Below are positions 10,642-21,668 of a stretch of DNA of 64,000 bases, piece by piece. Source of the DNA: Amylostereum areolatum. Taxonomy: Eukaryota; Basidiomycota; Agaricomycetes; Russulales; Stereaceae. Below the pieces are notes generated by a model that ran no database searches, had not been told where the DNA came from, and was given only the letters and a program-made list of their open reading frames with translations. The stretch's first letter is position 1. Each line of letters begins with the position of its first letter. The DNA lies in NCBI GenBank assembly GCA_012932865.1, contig SAXG01000017.1, forward strand, positions 496,001 to 560,000, written 5' to 3'. The position numbers and the translations under genes were made by a program.

Positions 10642-13600
10642 ATGTCTTCCCCGAGTCTGGTCCGAGTGCTATTGACCCTATTGCGCCAGATACGTGCGGT
10701 CAAGGGACGATGCATCAAGTGGTGGTATATGTTTTGGACGTTCCTTTCGCGTCAACTTCGGAGACACCAATCCACCACTTCCACCCACGACCCAGGCCCA
10801 TACCGAGGACCCAAGAGTTTTTCTCCACCACGGTCGTATTCTGTAGTTGGCGGGGATAACACTCTAATATGTCCCAGTCTTCTCCCGACCTCTGTCAGCA
10901 ATCCCGACCTCCGTCGCTCCTCCACGTTCACCGTTCCCGATCGCCCCACATCTATCGCATTTCCTGCTCATCGAGCAGTCGATATGTTCCCTCCAGATGT
11001 TGCGGAAACATCTTCTGTTGCAATGCGGTCCTTCCAAGACGTTCGCTTCGCCGCTGGGGACGACGAAAATGGAAGTTTCGCCCGCGAACGCCTGTCTATC
11101 ATTCAAGCGGACGCCCAACATGACATACCCTTGTCAACGCGCGCATCACGATCGCCTGCAGGACATGCAGTCAGTGGCCGTGCCCGTACTCCTTCAAGAA
11201 ATCGGTCAAGGTCGCATTCACGCGTACGCCCTTCATCGTCACGGTATCCCAGCACTCTTCACCTCAACAAGCCCTCCGATACCCCGACCCCTTCGATATC
11301 TCTGGAGCCTCCCTCCCCCTTAGACGAGAAGGATACAGTGTCTAGCGTTGGACTGAGTGTACGCTCGCCATCGACAGACTCAATTCCTGGCTCTACACTG
11401 TCTACCCCTTCCCCCTCCGAGCCTCCTACCAGATTAACGTCGACGCCGATTCCCATTGAGTTCCCACAGCTGCCCCCTCACAGGGTCCTCCAAGAAATGA
11501 CGCCCGACGCTCTTCCTAGATATCTCAAGTCTCACGAACAGTAAGATCATTTGAAACTTGTACATCGGTGAAGATGACTTACGAGATTTGTCATTCGTAG
11601 CCCAGCAAAAGCTAGCCACTATACGGTTCCCGCTCTGTGTACAGACTTTCCCCAGTAGGTCTGTTGTGTCGTTGCTTCCTGTTTATCTCATGCACGCTGT
11701 CCAGTATGTCTGGCCTTACGCCGGGGGACTGGACCCCTATGGTTCATCCTGAGGGTGCCCTCTACTTCTATCACAAAGAAAAGGTTTGTGCTCTGTTCGA
11801 GACGTCTGTCCAGCTGACCATGGGATCTAGCGCATCTACACGGAGGTCTACATGTATGAACCAAATCATCGAGAGGAAGTAGAAGTTTTCGCCCAGTATC
11901 TAGAAGATTTTTTACATTCCATGGACATGTCACCTCCATCTGACGACTGCGAGCTCGTCCTTGAGGTTTCATTCTCGAAGGAGGAGGGCGACTCCATCGT
12001 TTGGTCATACTATTACGTGGACCATAGGACCAAGACACTGTTCTGGCTTCGTCCGTTCGTTGCAGACCACATAATGACCGAAATTTTAGGGTTTTCATCA
12101 CCGGATCATTTTAGTGAGCTGGTTTGTAGATCTATCAGGATTGCCCGTCTTATAGTCTCACTCACAGAAAATTTATTGGAATCGAATTACTGGAACCACT
12201 GGTCCCTCTTTCCTTCTGGCCTACGTGAACTGCCTAGCTCCACATATGAGGAGCTTATTGGTCTATTGACTCACCTATCTATCGGTGGGTCAACCAAGTT
12301 TTCGACATGGCCCAATAGTTGATTCATTATGCGTAGATATGATGACTTCAAACACATCTACGTCCCCGTATAGTGTCGATGACTTGCAGAGGATGATAAC
12401 GTTCGTCAAAAGAGGTCGAAGTAGGGTTACAACGCCCCGTTCGAAGTCGCTTCCCTCTCACACGAGTCCTCCGCAGATCCTGGCGCCGGAGCCATTTTCA
12501 TTTCGTGCGCCATTGGTGAGTACGAACGCTATGCCCAGAACCATTGCATCATCCCTCACCTCCTCTCAGGTCGACTCATGTCTACGTTCTGTAAGCTGTA
12601 ATCGCATTCGATGCATATACAAGCTATTAACCGCCTTGGCCGATAGCTCATTACAGGTACATCAACTTTCACGGCCAACGCGGAGCGCGTTTAAACCGAG
12701 ATCAAAGCCTACATGGCCCGTTGCACGCGCCCAGGACATGGCTCATGAACTCATTTTCCCCTCTTTTATTCCTCGCGCCGAACGTACATCTCAAAGAAAT
12801 TGAGAAGGTAATCGTCGACGGAATGGTCGTGATGTCCGTTTGGAAACAACACCTGACAAAACTTCAAAACGAGTGGACGGAATTTGTTCTTTATGTACGT
12901 TTCCCATCGATGAACATCTGTGGCAACGTCTTTACGGTCGTTTCTCTCTCTAGGCCACCGTTCTGCTGAACGCAAATGTAGCATTCCTCTCCATTCCGAA
13001 CGTCATCATATTCCCCGACAATAACGGCACAGGAGGAAACAATGCACAACCTTTCCAGAAACCTCTGCGCTCGCCAGCGGCAATAGCCAGCTACTTTTCC
13101 ATGATCACTAGTGTTGGCTCTGTCATCATCGGCTTGCTTCTTCTCCGACAAACGCGCCTCAAACATCGCGACGATGCCACGCAGGCCGTGAGTGCCCCCT
13201 TTCTCAGCGGCTTCCTCAGTATGGACTTACACAGGATTTTAGGTTGAGTACATGTACAAAGTCGAGACTCGCTGGTTTGGACGCGAGCCGTTGGCAATCA
13301 TATACAGTCTCCCGTATGCGTTGCTCATGTGGGCGTAAGTTGATTCCCACTACCTTCTCGTACTCTCCGCTGACGAAGTTCCCCGGACCCCGGTCATGGC
13401 ACGCAGAATGATCTCATTCTTGGTCGGCGTCATGATCTTCTGCTTCAAGGACACAGATGTTGTAACGCGTGGGTCAGTGAGCGCGATCGTCGTTGCGGTC
13501 AGCGGACTCATTGCATGGTGTATTTTCTCGGCATGGGAAACGCGACACGAGGGCCCTCTGGATATTGTGGATCATGCAGCAGGAAGCTTACGCGAATTAC

Positions 13601-13656
13601 GACAACGTCTGATTACAACCATTCCCAGATTTGGGACAGGTTTAACAGACAGATGA
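10642..13656 (+). CDS. WW-like multi-pass membrane protein, paralogue A
   Basis: Function unknown. Twelve exons: 10642-11540, 11601-11654, 11705-11783, 11831-12113, 12168-12284, 12337-12420, 12477-12515, 12570-12590, 12647-12894, 12954-13187, 13243-13334, 13407-13656, giving 799 residues with all phases joining. Residues ~1-300 form a Ser/Pro/Arg-rich, probably disordered region. A WW-like segment follows (GDWTPMVHPEGALYFYHKEK), then a conserved middle with WSYYYVDHRTKTLFWL and YWNHWSLFP, then SHYRYINFHGQRGARLNRDQ. Several C-terminal hydrophobic helices come last, among them ASYFSMITSVGSVIIGLLLL, LAIIYSLPYALLMWAMISFL and VSAIVVAVSGLIAWCIFSAW. The start at 10642 is the first ATG of the long open exon, and an upstream start cannot be excluded. 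Exon 8 is 21 nt. A paralogue lies at 16888-18830. Confidence 0.75.
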
Positions 13657-13867
13657 ACCTCCGGAGGTATGATCTACGTAGGTACTTACCCAACCAACAT
13701 CTATCTCGACTATGAACACATTGTCATACATCGCTACTCACTGATATCCACCTGTATCGCTAGTTTATACTGAAAATCCCCCCACGTTTTCACGCTAAGA
13801 AGTCTTTGATTGATGACCATGCCTCAATTCGTGTATGATGATCAAAGCGAGGTGTTTGTCCGCAACT

Positions 13868-14582
13868 CTACTTGGACGTTGTAATTGACGGCCCAGCCGG
13901 CTTGGACTTCACATTTGGCAGCACCACTGGCCCAGCCGGCTTGGGGGGCTTGGGCTTCCCAGTCGTAACCGAGAATGGCTTCGAGGGTGGCCCTCGAGGA
14001 ACGAAGCGGCCCTGTGCGAGCCTAAACCTGGTACAGATGATGAGACGCACTTGGAGAGGAAAACGGCAAACTTACTTTTCGTCTTCGTCTTCATCATCAT
14101 CATCACCGTCATCGTCATCGTCTTCTTCGTCGTTGTCTCCTTCCTCGTCACCATTGGCGGAGATGGACAAGGGGGTGGCTTCCAAGAGGCCAGGCCCTAC
14201 GTCAGCAGAGAGGATGTTGTTATCCTCCCTATAAACGCGATGAACATGCCAGATCAGCCATGGTCTCATGACCACAAAGGCGGCATAAGCAAACTCACGA
14301 AGTCGGAGAAGTGTCATCCTTGCTGGTCGAGGACAAGATGGCCAAGGGTACTTCTTCCTGGGTGATACTGTTGATGTTGCGACAGTCAGGTAAGCGAGTC
14401 GTGCATTCCATGTATGAGTGGACGGTAGTACGCACGTGGAGCCAGGGATGACGATGTGAACGTTTCCTTCCTGATCGTTGGCGGAAAGTGGGCTGAGGAA
14501 GGAACTGTATTAGACAACCTGCGTAGCAAGGCGGCCTAATTCAGGAAGCTCACAAGATGCCAGGATCGGTGATCTTCGACAT
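13868..14582 (-). CDS. Small acidic hypothetical protein, copy A
   Basis: Unrecognised. Modelled as five exons: 14582-14554, 14492 (or 14504)-14436, about 14362-14302, about 14240-14077, 14027-13868. The conceptual protein starts MSKITDPGILF, contains EGNVHIVIPGST and ITQEEVPLAIL, then a long Asp/Glu run (about 14075-14150), then GRFVPRGPPSKP and a Lys/Pro-rich tail ending SITTSK. The acidic run is encoded by GAT/GAC/GAA triplets, seen as ATC/GTC/TTC repeats on the plus strand. The C-terminal FVPRGxPS(K/R)P motif recurs in the gene at 15947-16368. The gene is tail-to-tail with the WW-TM gene. Exon edges are uncertain, but the last exon is well supported. Confidence 0.5.
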
Positions 14583-15946
14583 ATTTGAGAGGATAGGTCG
14601 AATTTGTGTATGGGGTAGAGTGGGTGTGGTGAGTCGAACGACGAAGGCCAGATGGAGGCGGGGCATATATATACACACCTAGAACACGCTGTGCTATCTA
14701 AATCGTGGGGATGAGCAGTGTCTTCTGGAAAGAAAAGAGCTGTATATCAATGGGGCGATACCTAGCGCTCGAGCTTCATGATACTTACGAAGCGACGCCA
14801 TCGGAAAGGGTCACGATGTCAAAAGGGTGCTTCGACAGGAACGAGGACCGAGAATAAGTTCATGCACGATTGCTCTCCCAGTGATGATAGCAACGCCCTT
14901 CGAGTTTCGCCAAACTCTTCATCTTGAGAAAGTGCGGCGAAGATCATTGGGATTTTAGATCGTCGCCATCGGCTCCAGCTCTTGTGATGCCGTGTGGCGA
15001 AGGAGTGAGAGGAGATAAATCGCATGCGCTAGATGTCTTGGAACACGTTCCGGTGACCCATCTTCGGAGGCAATGACGTTCGATTTCTAGATGTAGAAGA
15101 TTGAATTAAGGCAATGCCAGATGCAGGGGTCTGTATGATAGGGAGAAGCCTACACTTGTCCACCGATGTCCATGTGTACCCACAGGTTTTAGGAATGCCT
15201 GTGTAGACAGACGCTGCCTAGGATGATGGCGCTTGTCAAGATGGGGTTGCCCGTTGACTGAAGAATGACGACCAGATACTCAGGACCTTCTCATGGGCGT
15301 AGCGTGAAATTTCAAAAGGCACGGATTTCATTATCCTAGTGGTGGCAGAGTGAGGCTGCTCAAGGAAGTTGGTCGTAAGTTTTGTTGCGACGATGCGAGC
15401 GCGGCACGGTCACGAGTAAAATGTGTATTGCGTTTAGCTCTCAAATTGAAAGACGAAGGATTCATCGACCCACCACCCCTCCGGCGGATATGTAGGATCC
15501 ATCGGGTCACTTGAATGCCAATAAAATGTGGTGTCGTATGCTTCTGCAACTTATAAGGTCATCGGACAGAATGCGGAAACGTCTTCCCGAGCCTATACAG
15601 CTCAAGGTACAGCTGACCGGTGCCCTAAGTATAGCACTGTCAACGCCCAAGAACGAGGGACTATACATATTGGGCATGACATGCATGAGAGTCCGACGCC
15701 AGAGCGACAGTTGGGATAGAGTATGGTTCTGGACAGATGCGCGGCGGCATGAAGCCTCGAATTCGGCCTTGCAGTGAAGAACGAGCCTAATCGCTGGACA
15801 TGCATACGTGGAGTGACCCATTGCTAGTAAGTACGTGCGTTCCACATAGACAAACACCTGTCCTAGATCATAGGTAGACCCGCGCCTTCGATATCCTACA
15901 TTCGTTCCGAATACTTCTTGGAGATTGCGATCCTGTTCCGTAACAA
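14583..15946. other. Gene-free stretch between the two small acidic genes
   Basis: I see no conserved exon. A 192-codon open frame on the minus strand (15507-16085) enters the neighbouring gene out of frame and has no motif of its own. The first ~100 bases are upstream sequence of copy A. Confidence 0.35.
14665..14673 (-). promoter_or_regulatory. TATA-like element of small acidic gene A
   Basis: An alternating ATATATATA lies about 83 bases upstream of the proposed ATG at 14582 (minus strand). Position fits a core promoter; sequence match only. Confidence 0.3.
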
Positions 15947-16368
15947 TCATCTCGGCTTGGGTTTTGCGGCGACAGGTCGAGATGGAGCACCGCGTGGAAC
16001 AAACCCGGATGGCGGGGCATCGGCACTGGTTGGAGCTTGTGTGAGGCAGAAAGTTGAGAATCGGAAGAAGAGATATGTGACGCACTCGTCCTCCTCTTCG
16101 GCGTCGAGGCCATCTAGGTAAGCGTCGTCAGCACCCTCCGATGCCCTATACCAGACCGATCAGAACTCGTCGGTCCACACAGAAATAAGGACTTGCCGAG
16201 GCTGCACAACCTGAGATCCGTCTGCGGCACTCGGCTTTCCCGGCTTCACAGCCTCTGAGTCGGACCTCGTCGAGGTTGAGTCGTAGCGATGAAAGCTGTA
16301 GGGGTCGGTACTCACCTGCTCACACGCACATCCTGTGCCGCTGTACTTTGAGTGCTGTTATCAGCCAT
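15947..16368 (-). CDS. Small acidic hypothetical protein, copy B
   Basis: Unrecognised, about 85-90 residues. The model begins MADNSTQSTAAQDVRV at 16368. It continues with SDSEAVKPGKPSAADGSQVV and an acidic segment GLDAEEED, and ends with PPSGFVPRGAPSRPVAAKPK and TGA at 15949-15947. Joining the exons needs one GC-AG intron (donor GCAAGT after CCTCG) and an acceptor CCAG just before GCCGATGCCC. The shared acidic-then-FVPRG(P/A)PS(K/R)P layout suggests it is related to the gene at 13868-14582, although the N-terminal halves differ. It is divergent from WW-TM paralogue B. Confidence 0.4.
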
Positions 16369-16887
16369 GGTTGTTGAAGGAGAAGGCAAGAGGCGATGTG
16401 ACGGTGGCGACTTTGCGGCGATTCCGCAATCTGAAATAAGCGCCTACGGCCTGCCGGTTTGCTGCCAGTGGCCTCTGTCGGAGCCGGGACGGAGCCTGAC
16501 AGAGCTCGAGGGGGCCCGGTCAGGCCCGATCGCCCCAGAGGCTCCATCCATATTGGAGGCGGAGCTGCTCTGGAGCCTTCATGCTTTCAAGCTTTCATTC
16601 AATGGCAACAACAGTGCCATTCTGTTCCATTCTCTGGGTCTCGGGTGCGCTCAGCGGTGGTGCCGAATAGTTAATAGCAGCCTACAACTCGTAGTATGTA
16701 GTCATGTCCGGTGTCACAATTTTCGGGCCTTCGGCAGTGCCACGGGCTGTGTGCGTCAACCCGCAGAGTCCGCAGGTTGTTAAATACCTACAGCTGTCTC
16801 TTTACCCTTGCGTCTAACTTCTCCTCTCAGTTTCATCCGTCTAGAAACCAGCTTCCTTCGTCTCCAACTAGATCCTACCTGTCTTCA
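16369..16887. other. Divergent promoter region
   Basis: Lies between the start of small acidic gene B (minus) and WW-TM paralogue B (plus). The last ~100 bases are C/T rich, typical of a fungal leader. No further exon is recognised. Confidence 0.35.
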
Positions 16888-18830
16888 ATGGATTCCATCA
16901 AGATTTTCTCTCGCGACCAGCTTCATCCAGTTTCGCCAGCTCATAACCGCCGATACGAGGGGACAGGAAGGTAGGCATATTTTCAGCGTTGACAACGGAC
17001 GAACATCTCACATCAGTATCCAGAGTGAGCGTCGCTCCCGCCCTCATCGAGGCCACTATGTATTCCTCCTCCAAATCCCCACTGTTTGTCTTTTTCCTTC
17101 GCTTTTTCCACAGCGAGTTTATGACGCCATCTCAGGCCACCGTATCTTGGTCGTGACTGGCAGTGCTGCATCCATCCTGAAGGAAAGCCGTACTTTTACC
17201 GCCAAGCCCAATTCACAGTGGTCACCGAAGCACCCATTTATAACCCCGCCGTTGCCTCCTGTTTGAACGGTTGGTTGGCCTTCATTGAGGAAGCCATCTC
17301 CGACTTGCACTTCGTCGTTTCGGTGACTGCTGAGCTTTGGCTTGAAATTGACAAAAACACGGGTCACTGCAACTACTACTTCGTTGACCATGCTACGCGT
17401 GCCATATTCTGGTTGGAAAACATAGAAACCGAAGTGCTCGACCTTCCTGGCTCTGTATCCCATTCTCACCTCAGTGAGTGCCGCGCTCGTGATGATGGTG
17501 AAGAAATCTAACTTATTTTTTCAGAATATGCCTTGGAAGAAAAGCTACTGGAACCACGTAGAAACGTACCCAATGCACCTTGAAGGACTGCCAACTGGAG
17601 CTCTCGATGAACTTATTATCATATTTATGCATGCCCGTGCCGGTTCGTCTGCATAAGTATTCGTGTTGATGGATCTAGCCTGAGCAGTTCCACAGATCAA
17701 ATGACGTCCACGAGCTCTACATTCCCATACACCAAAGAAGAATGCGTCGCTTTTCTGGACCTCCTCTCCCACAGTAGGGGTTCGTACCGCCTCTCTCGGC
17801 AAATTTCCACGAAGCTGATCCGCCGTCTTTGGTTTCAGACAAGTCGTCCGATGGCCGTGTTATTACCTACGTTGGTCAGTGTTAATTTTCTACTGCGGTT
17901 ATCCTGTGCTCACATCGGGCCGTATACAGCGCGCCTCTGGACCGTGGTCTCAAACTTCCGGTTCATCACTCATTATGGTGAAGAACATTGTCGTTTGTCG
18001 CGAAATCAATCGATCATCGAGTCCCCCGAGCCAAAAAAGAGTATCGCTTTGAATCTCACTTCCACGGTTCTGTTCAATCTTCCCAAGGCCCACCAGGAAC
18101 GGCTCGAGGACCTCTTTGTCGACGATCTAGTGTATAGGGCAAACTGGCAAGCTTTCATCTCGAATCTTACCGCTGAATGGAAACTTTGCATGCAATGGGT
18201 GCGTACATGCACTTATTCCGAGGGATCGTGAAGCTGAAGTCGTTCTCTAGACATTCGCCTTGTTGATGTACGTATTCCTTTCTCCGTTAACGTCCGCTCA
18301 ATTACTGACTACCGCCTGCAGATGTAACGCATTTACGGCATCGCACCTATCATCTACAAGTCTCACGCCGTCCTCGATGGCTTTGTGTATTGCGGGCCTA
18401 ATTGTTTCCACCGTTCTTTCCCATCAACACCAACACCTTGACAGGATTGATACCGGCGAGGCGGTAAGCGTGTTTCGTCGTTGTTTTTACTCCTTACCCA
18501 ACATTCTTGTAGGCGTCGTATTTGTCAGACAGGCGTACTGCAACAGGCTTCCTGCCGTTGGCTATCGTCTACAGTCTCCCCAAGGCCCTGTTCGTTTGGG
18601 CTCTTGTCCTTTTTGCGATTCAGGCAGCGTGCATGGCTTTTTGTTCAATGCCTTTCCCTTACTTCGTTCTCTCTGTGAGCGTCGTGGCCGCAGCATCGGC
18701 GGCAGTTTGGAGGACCATCACACCGCGTCCTGCTCGCTTTGAGTCCGAGGCCGAATCCGGAGGATTGGAATCCACGTGGAGCAATGGCTTTTTCACCCTG
18801 CACAAACAAGTCGAGCAGATTGAACCATAA
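16888..18830 (+). CDS. WW-like multi-pass membrane protein, paralogue B
   Basis: Function unknown; paralogue of 10642-13656. The start exon is proposed at 16888 (MDSIKIFSRDQLHPV) with donor after 16971. The second confident exon begins near 17129 with PPYLGRDWQCCIHPEGKPYF, the WW-like part. Matching blocks follow in the same order as in paralogue A: CNYYFVDHATRAIFWL, YWNHVETYPMHLEGLP, FRFITHYGEEHCRLSRNQS, LVYRANWQAFISNLTAEW, LAIVYSLPKALFVWALVLF and FVLSVSVVAAASAAVW. The end is TAA at 18828-18830. It lacks the ~300-residue disordered N-terminal part of paralogue A, or this is missed upstream. The 5' exon structure between 16972 and 17128 is uncertain; later exons join well. Confidence 0.65.
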
Positions 18831-19304
18831 GCACTACTAGTAATTTTTCCAATGGCGTATCATGATTTCCTTGGAGTCCCCCCTTCGGCTGTAAAGCATG
18901 TACCTCTCACTAATACTTAGATATAATGAGCTGCTTACTGGGTGAGCTCGCTATAATGAGGTCCTTTGGGTGTAAAATAGTATATCCCGGCTGCTTTCGC
19001 TCTTCTTCGTTCCCAAGTCGAGGAGAGGAAGTTGATTTGAACGACGAACGTCCTGAACGCAGACGGTGAGTTCGTGCAGACGAGCGCTAATCGACAATCT
19101 GCCACGTTAAGAGGCCGCGGAATCGCCTCTTATCGCCTCCTTTCTTTCTTGCTGACATTCCCCATCACGATCGTAGGTATGTTTAGGTCAATCCTTCTCA
19201 ATGTCTTTTATCTATAGACCTGACTTTCAACAGACAATCCAGGTCTCATTGAACCAGGGTAGTCTATAACATTGCATAACCCTTCGATATTCGATACCTG
19301 AGCG
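18831..19304. other. Intergenic between WW-TM B and acetyltransferase
   Basis: Nothing recognised. A GTTCAAATCAAC-like word near 19033 (minus) is not part of a tRNA cloverleaf. Confidence 0.4.
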
Positions 19305-20167
19305 ATGTCTGCGTACGGTCCATCCGCGGTGCGGCCGTCTCGTCCACCACTTTCATCCACCCTCTGGGCGCTCCCGCGATCGGATCCTGCATCCGGCAAA
19401 CCCACCAGCCCGTTCACTCATGTCACCCTTCACCACCTCACGCTTCCTACCACCCAAAGCTCGTCTGGCCTCGTGGAGTACACCCATTCGGTCTTCGCGG
19501 CAGAGGTTGCCGCAGGGTTGACGTATCCTCAAGAAGTATCACCTGGCGAAGAGTACACCCTTCAAGCGTTTGAGGGGTATGTGTGGAGTGCGGACGTTAT
19601 CGTCGCGATCGGTGGGTCTGGGGATGTGGGCGGTGTGACGGATGGGGCGGAGGTGTCTGGTGGAGTCGAGGAGGCATCGAAAGGACGGAGTTGGGAGGAG
19701 AGTCTAGTGGGTTTTTACTACGTCAAGCCCAACTATCCTGGCCGCTCCTCTCATGTGAGGTTTCTCCGCCCCATCGTGTCGTACTTGTTGAACTAATCTC
19801 GAGGGTATAGATCTGTAATGCAGGGTTCGTCATTCCGCCCCAGCATCGGCGGTTTGGCTACGGCAAAATCCTAGGCAGGTCGTATCTCCACTACGGGCCT
19901 TCTTTGGGCTACAAGGCCAGCGTCTTTAATCTGGTGTATGTTTCTAACGTCGGGAGTATGAGGTGCGGTCTGGATTCTTTCGCCTACGACGCTCTTGCCC
20001 TTTACTTTTGCTTAGGATTTGGGACTGGACTGGGATTTACGCGAGCCGGGTTGATTCCTCGGGCAGGGCGCTTGAAGAAAGCTGATGGAAGCGGAGAAGA
20101 GTGGACCGATGCTGTGGTGTTCTACAAGAGTTTTTTAGGTGAAGAGGATTGGGCCAAATCAATCTAA
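19305..20167 (+). CDS. GNAT-family N-acetyltransferase (Mpr1-like)
   Basis: Three exons: 19305-19754, 19811-19955, 20016-20167, giving 248 residues. The GNAT fold is visible from GLVEYTHSVFAAEV onwards. The acetyl-CoA-binding turn region is FVIPPQHRRFGYGKILGRSY, followed by GYKASVFNLVYVSN and the C-terminal GLGFTRAGLIPRAGRLK. This order resembles the yeast Mpr1/fission yeast Ppr1 group, which acetylates azetidine-2-carboxylate; the substrate here is not known. An insertion of about 45 Gly/Ser/Glu-rich residues (near 19600-19700) separates the first strands. Intron 2 is 60 nt and free of stops, so its retention would keep the frame. Confidence 0.8.
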
Positions 20168-21668
20168 AGTGGTACGTGTGTACTGCGAGTTCAAACTCAC
20201 GCGTGTTCGTCTGCAGATGATCGTGCTTGTGTCTGTCGCTGCAGCGTTCTTATTCTTGACTCATTAATCGGATGCTAGTTCTGCTTGTTCATATGCGGGA
20301 TTCGTGTGCGGTTCCGCCTAACATCAGTCTCACCGGTTCATGGGGTCAGCGTCCTCGGCCTAAACCCAGCAACGCCACATCATCGGATCGATAGAGCCCC
20401 ACCGACATGCCTCAATTACTCGCGCCTGGACGCAATAACGGTCGCATATGATCTGGTGGGATATCACATAGAAGCGCACGAATGGATCATGTTTCCGAAT
20501 CCGTTCACGACCCAATCGCCGTTCAGGAGCGTTCGTGCATGTCACACGCTGATGCTGGAGACCCACACTCAAGTCAGATTGAATTCCGCATGGATGCAGT
20601 TAATGAGAAGTCGATGACATATCGATCGATGGGCGGTGAGAGCTAGGGACAGGGAGAAGGACGAAGTCTGGGGGATTACGGAAGGAACGGGGACTGGAGG
20701 AGGACTCGGACGTACCGGGATAGCCGGGATATGGAGGATCGCCGTATGATACCCGTTCACAGATAAACTTATAGGTCAGTGGGAAAAGTTAAGAACCTAA
20801 CTGTCCGTGCATCCGAGCGACCGTGGCGCGGGAAGGCCACAGCGCATAAGTAGGGTCCCACTCGGTACGTACTATACTGTCACAATCGCCACAGTATACT
20901 TAGGGCGTCTTTGTAAGTTGACCAAAGACGAGAGATGTGATATAAGGTGGTGTCAGAAAAGGCCATGATTCCTCCACATGTGCAGTGAGATAGTTGGGCA
21001 ACCAGCACCGGGGGATATCACTGGATTGAAAGACAACGTCCGAGTCGTCGTGAGCTGCTCGAGCGAGGTGCGATCACGTGGACGAAGGGTAGTCGGGATG
21101 ATGTAAGATAATAGTTCTTTCTACTTACCCTCGGGCCTCCGCCGAGTCCCCTCCCGAGTCCTCCTTCTCCATCCGAGTATCGTTGCTGGAGTTTCTCCTG
21201 GATTTGAAAGAAGAGAGATGGAGGAGGTCACCGTGGAACCCGTGATGAATGCTGAACGAAGCTTTAAAATTAGGAAGGATGTTCACTCTCCGACCTCTTC
21301 CGCCCTGCAGGGTCTTGCATTCTCGGTGAGAGCAGGGAGACTCAGACTGCCAATTTTACACTCGACCACTCGACCGAGAGAATGCCGGCCTCGGGTCATT
21401 TTGCGTCATCGGGACCTCTACTGTTCACGTTGCCGCCTGCTTCACTCCTTCCGCTCACTCTTCCGCCCATTCATCGGGTCGTTCAGGTATGTCCCCGCCA
21501 CTCACTTCTCGGATCTCTCTGTGGCTCACCCGTTCCTCGGACGCGTTTTTCGCCTAGTCCCTTCGCTTTTCGTGTATTTAAAGACGTCTCGACATCCCCA
21601 ATGTTCATCAACAACTTCCCTCTTCTCTCGCCCACCAACCCGTCCCAACAACTCTACCATCCTTTACC
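20168..21668. other. Intergenic, promoter side of formate dehydrogenase gene
   Basis: About 1.5 kb without a recognised exon. The last 400 bases become C/T rich and hold a TATA-like element, as expected for a promoter and leader. Nothing else is supported. Confidence 0.4.
21574..21582 (+). promoter_or_regulatory. TATA-like element of formate dehydrogenase gene
   Basis: GTATTTAAAG lies about 90 bases upstream of the ATG at 21669, in a pyrimidine-rich context. Sequence match only. Confidence 0.35.

Noticed and set aside
14080..14160. ATC/GTC/TTC triplet repeat as a microsatellite
   Set aside because: It is the reverse complement of the Asp/Glu run of the small acidic gene, so it is explained by coding.
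15507..16085. 192-codon minus-strand frame
   Set aside because: Its upstream part overlaps the acidic hypothetical gene in another frame, and the rest has no coding character.
19025..19100. GATTTGAAC word resembling a tRNA T arm
   Set aside because: No acceptor, D or anticodon stems can be paired around it.
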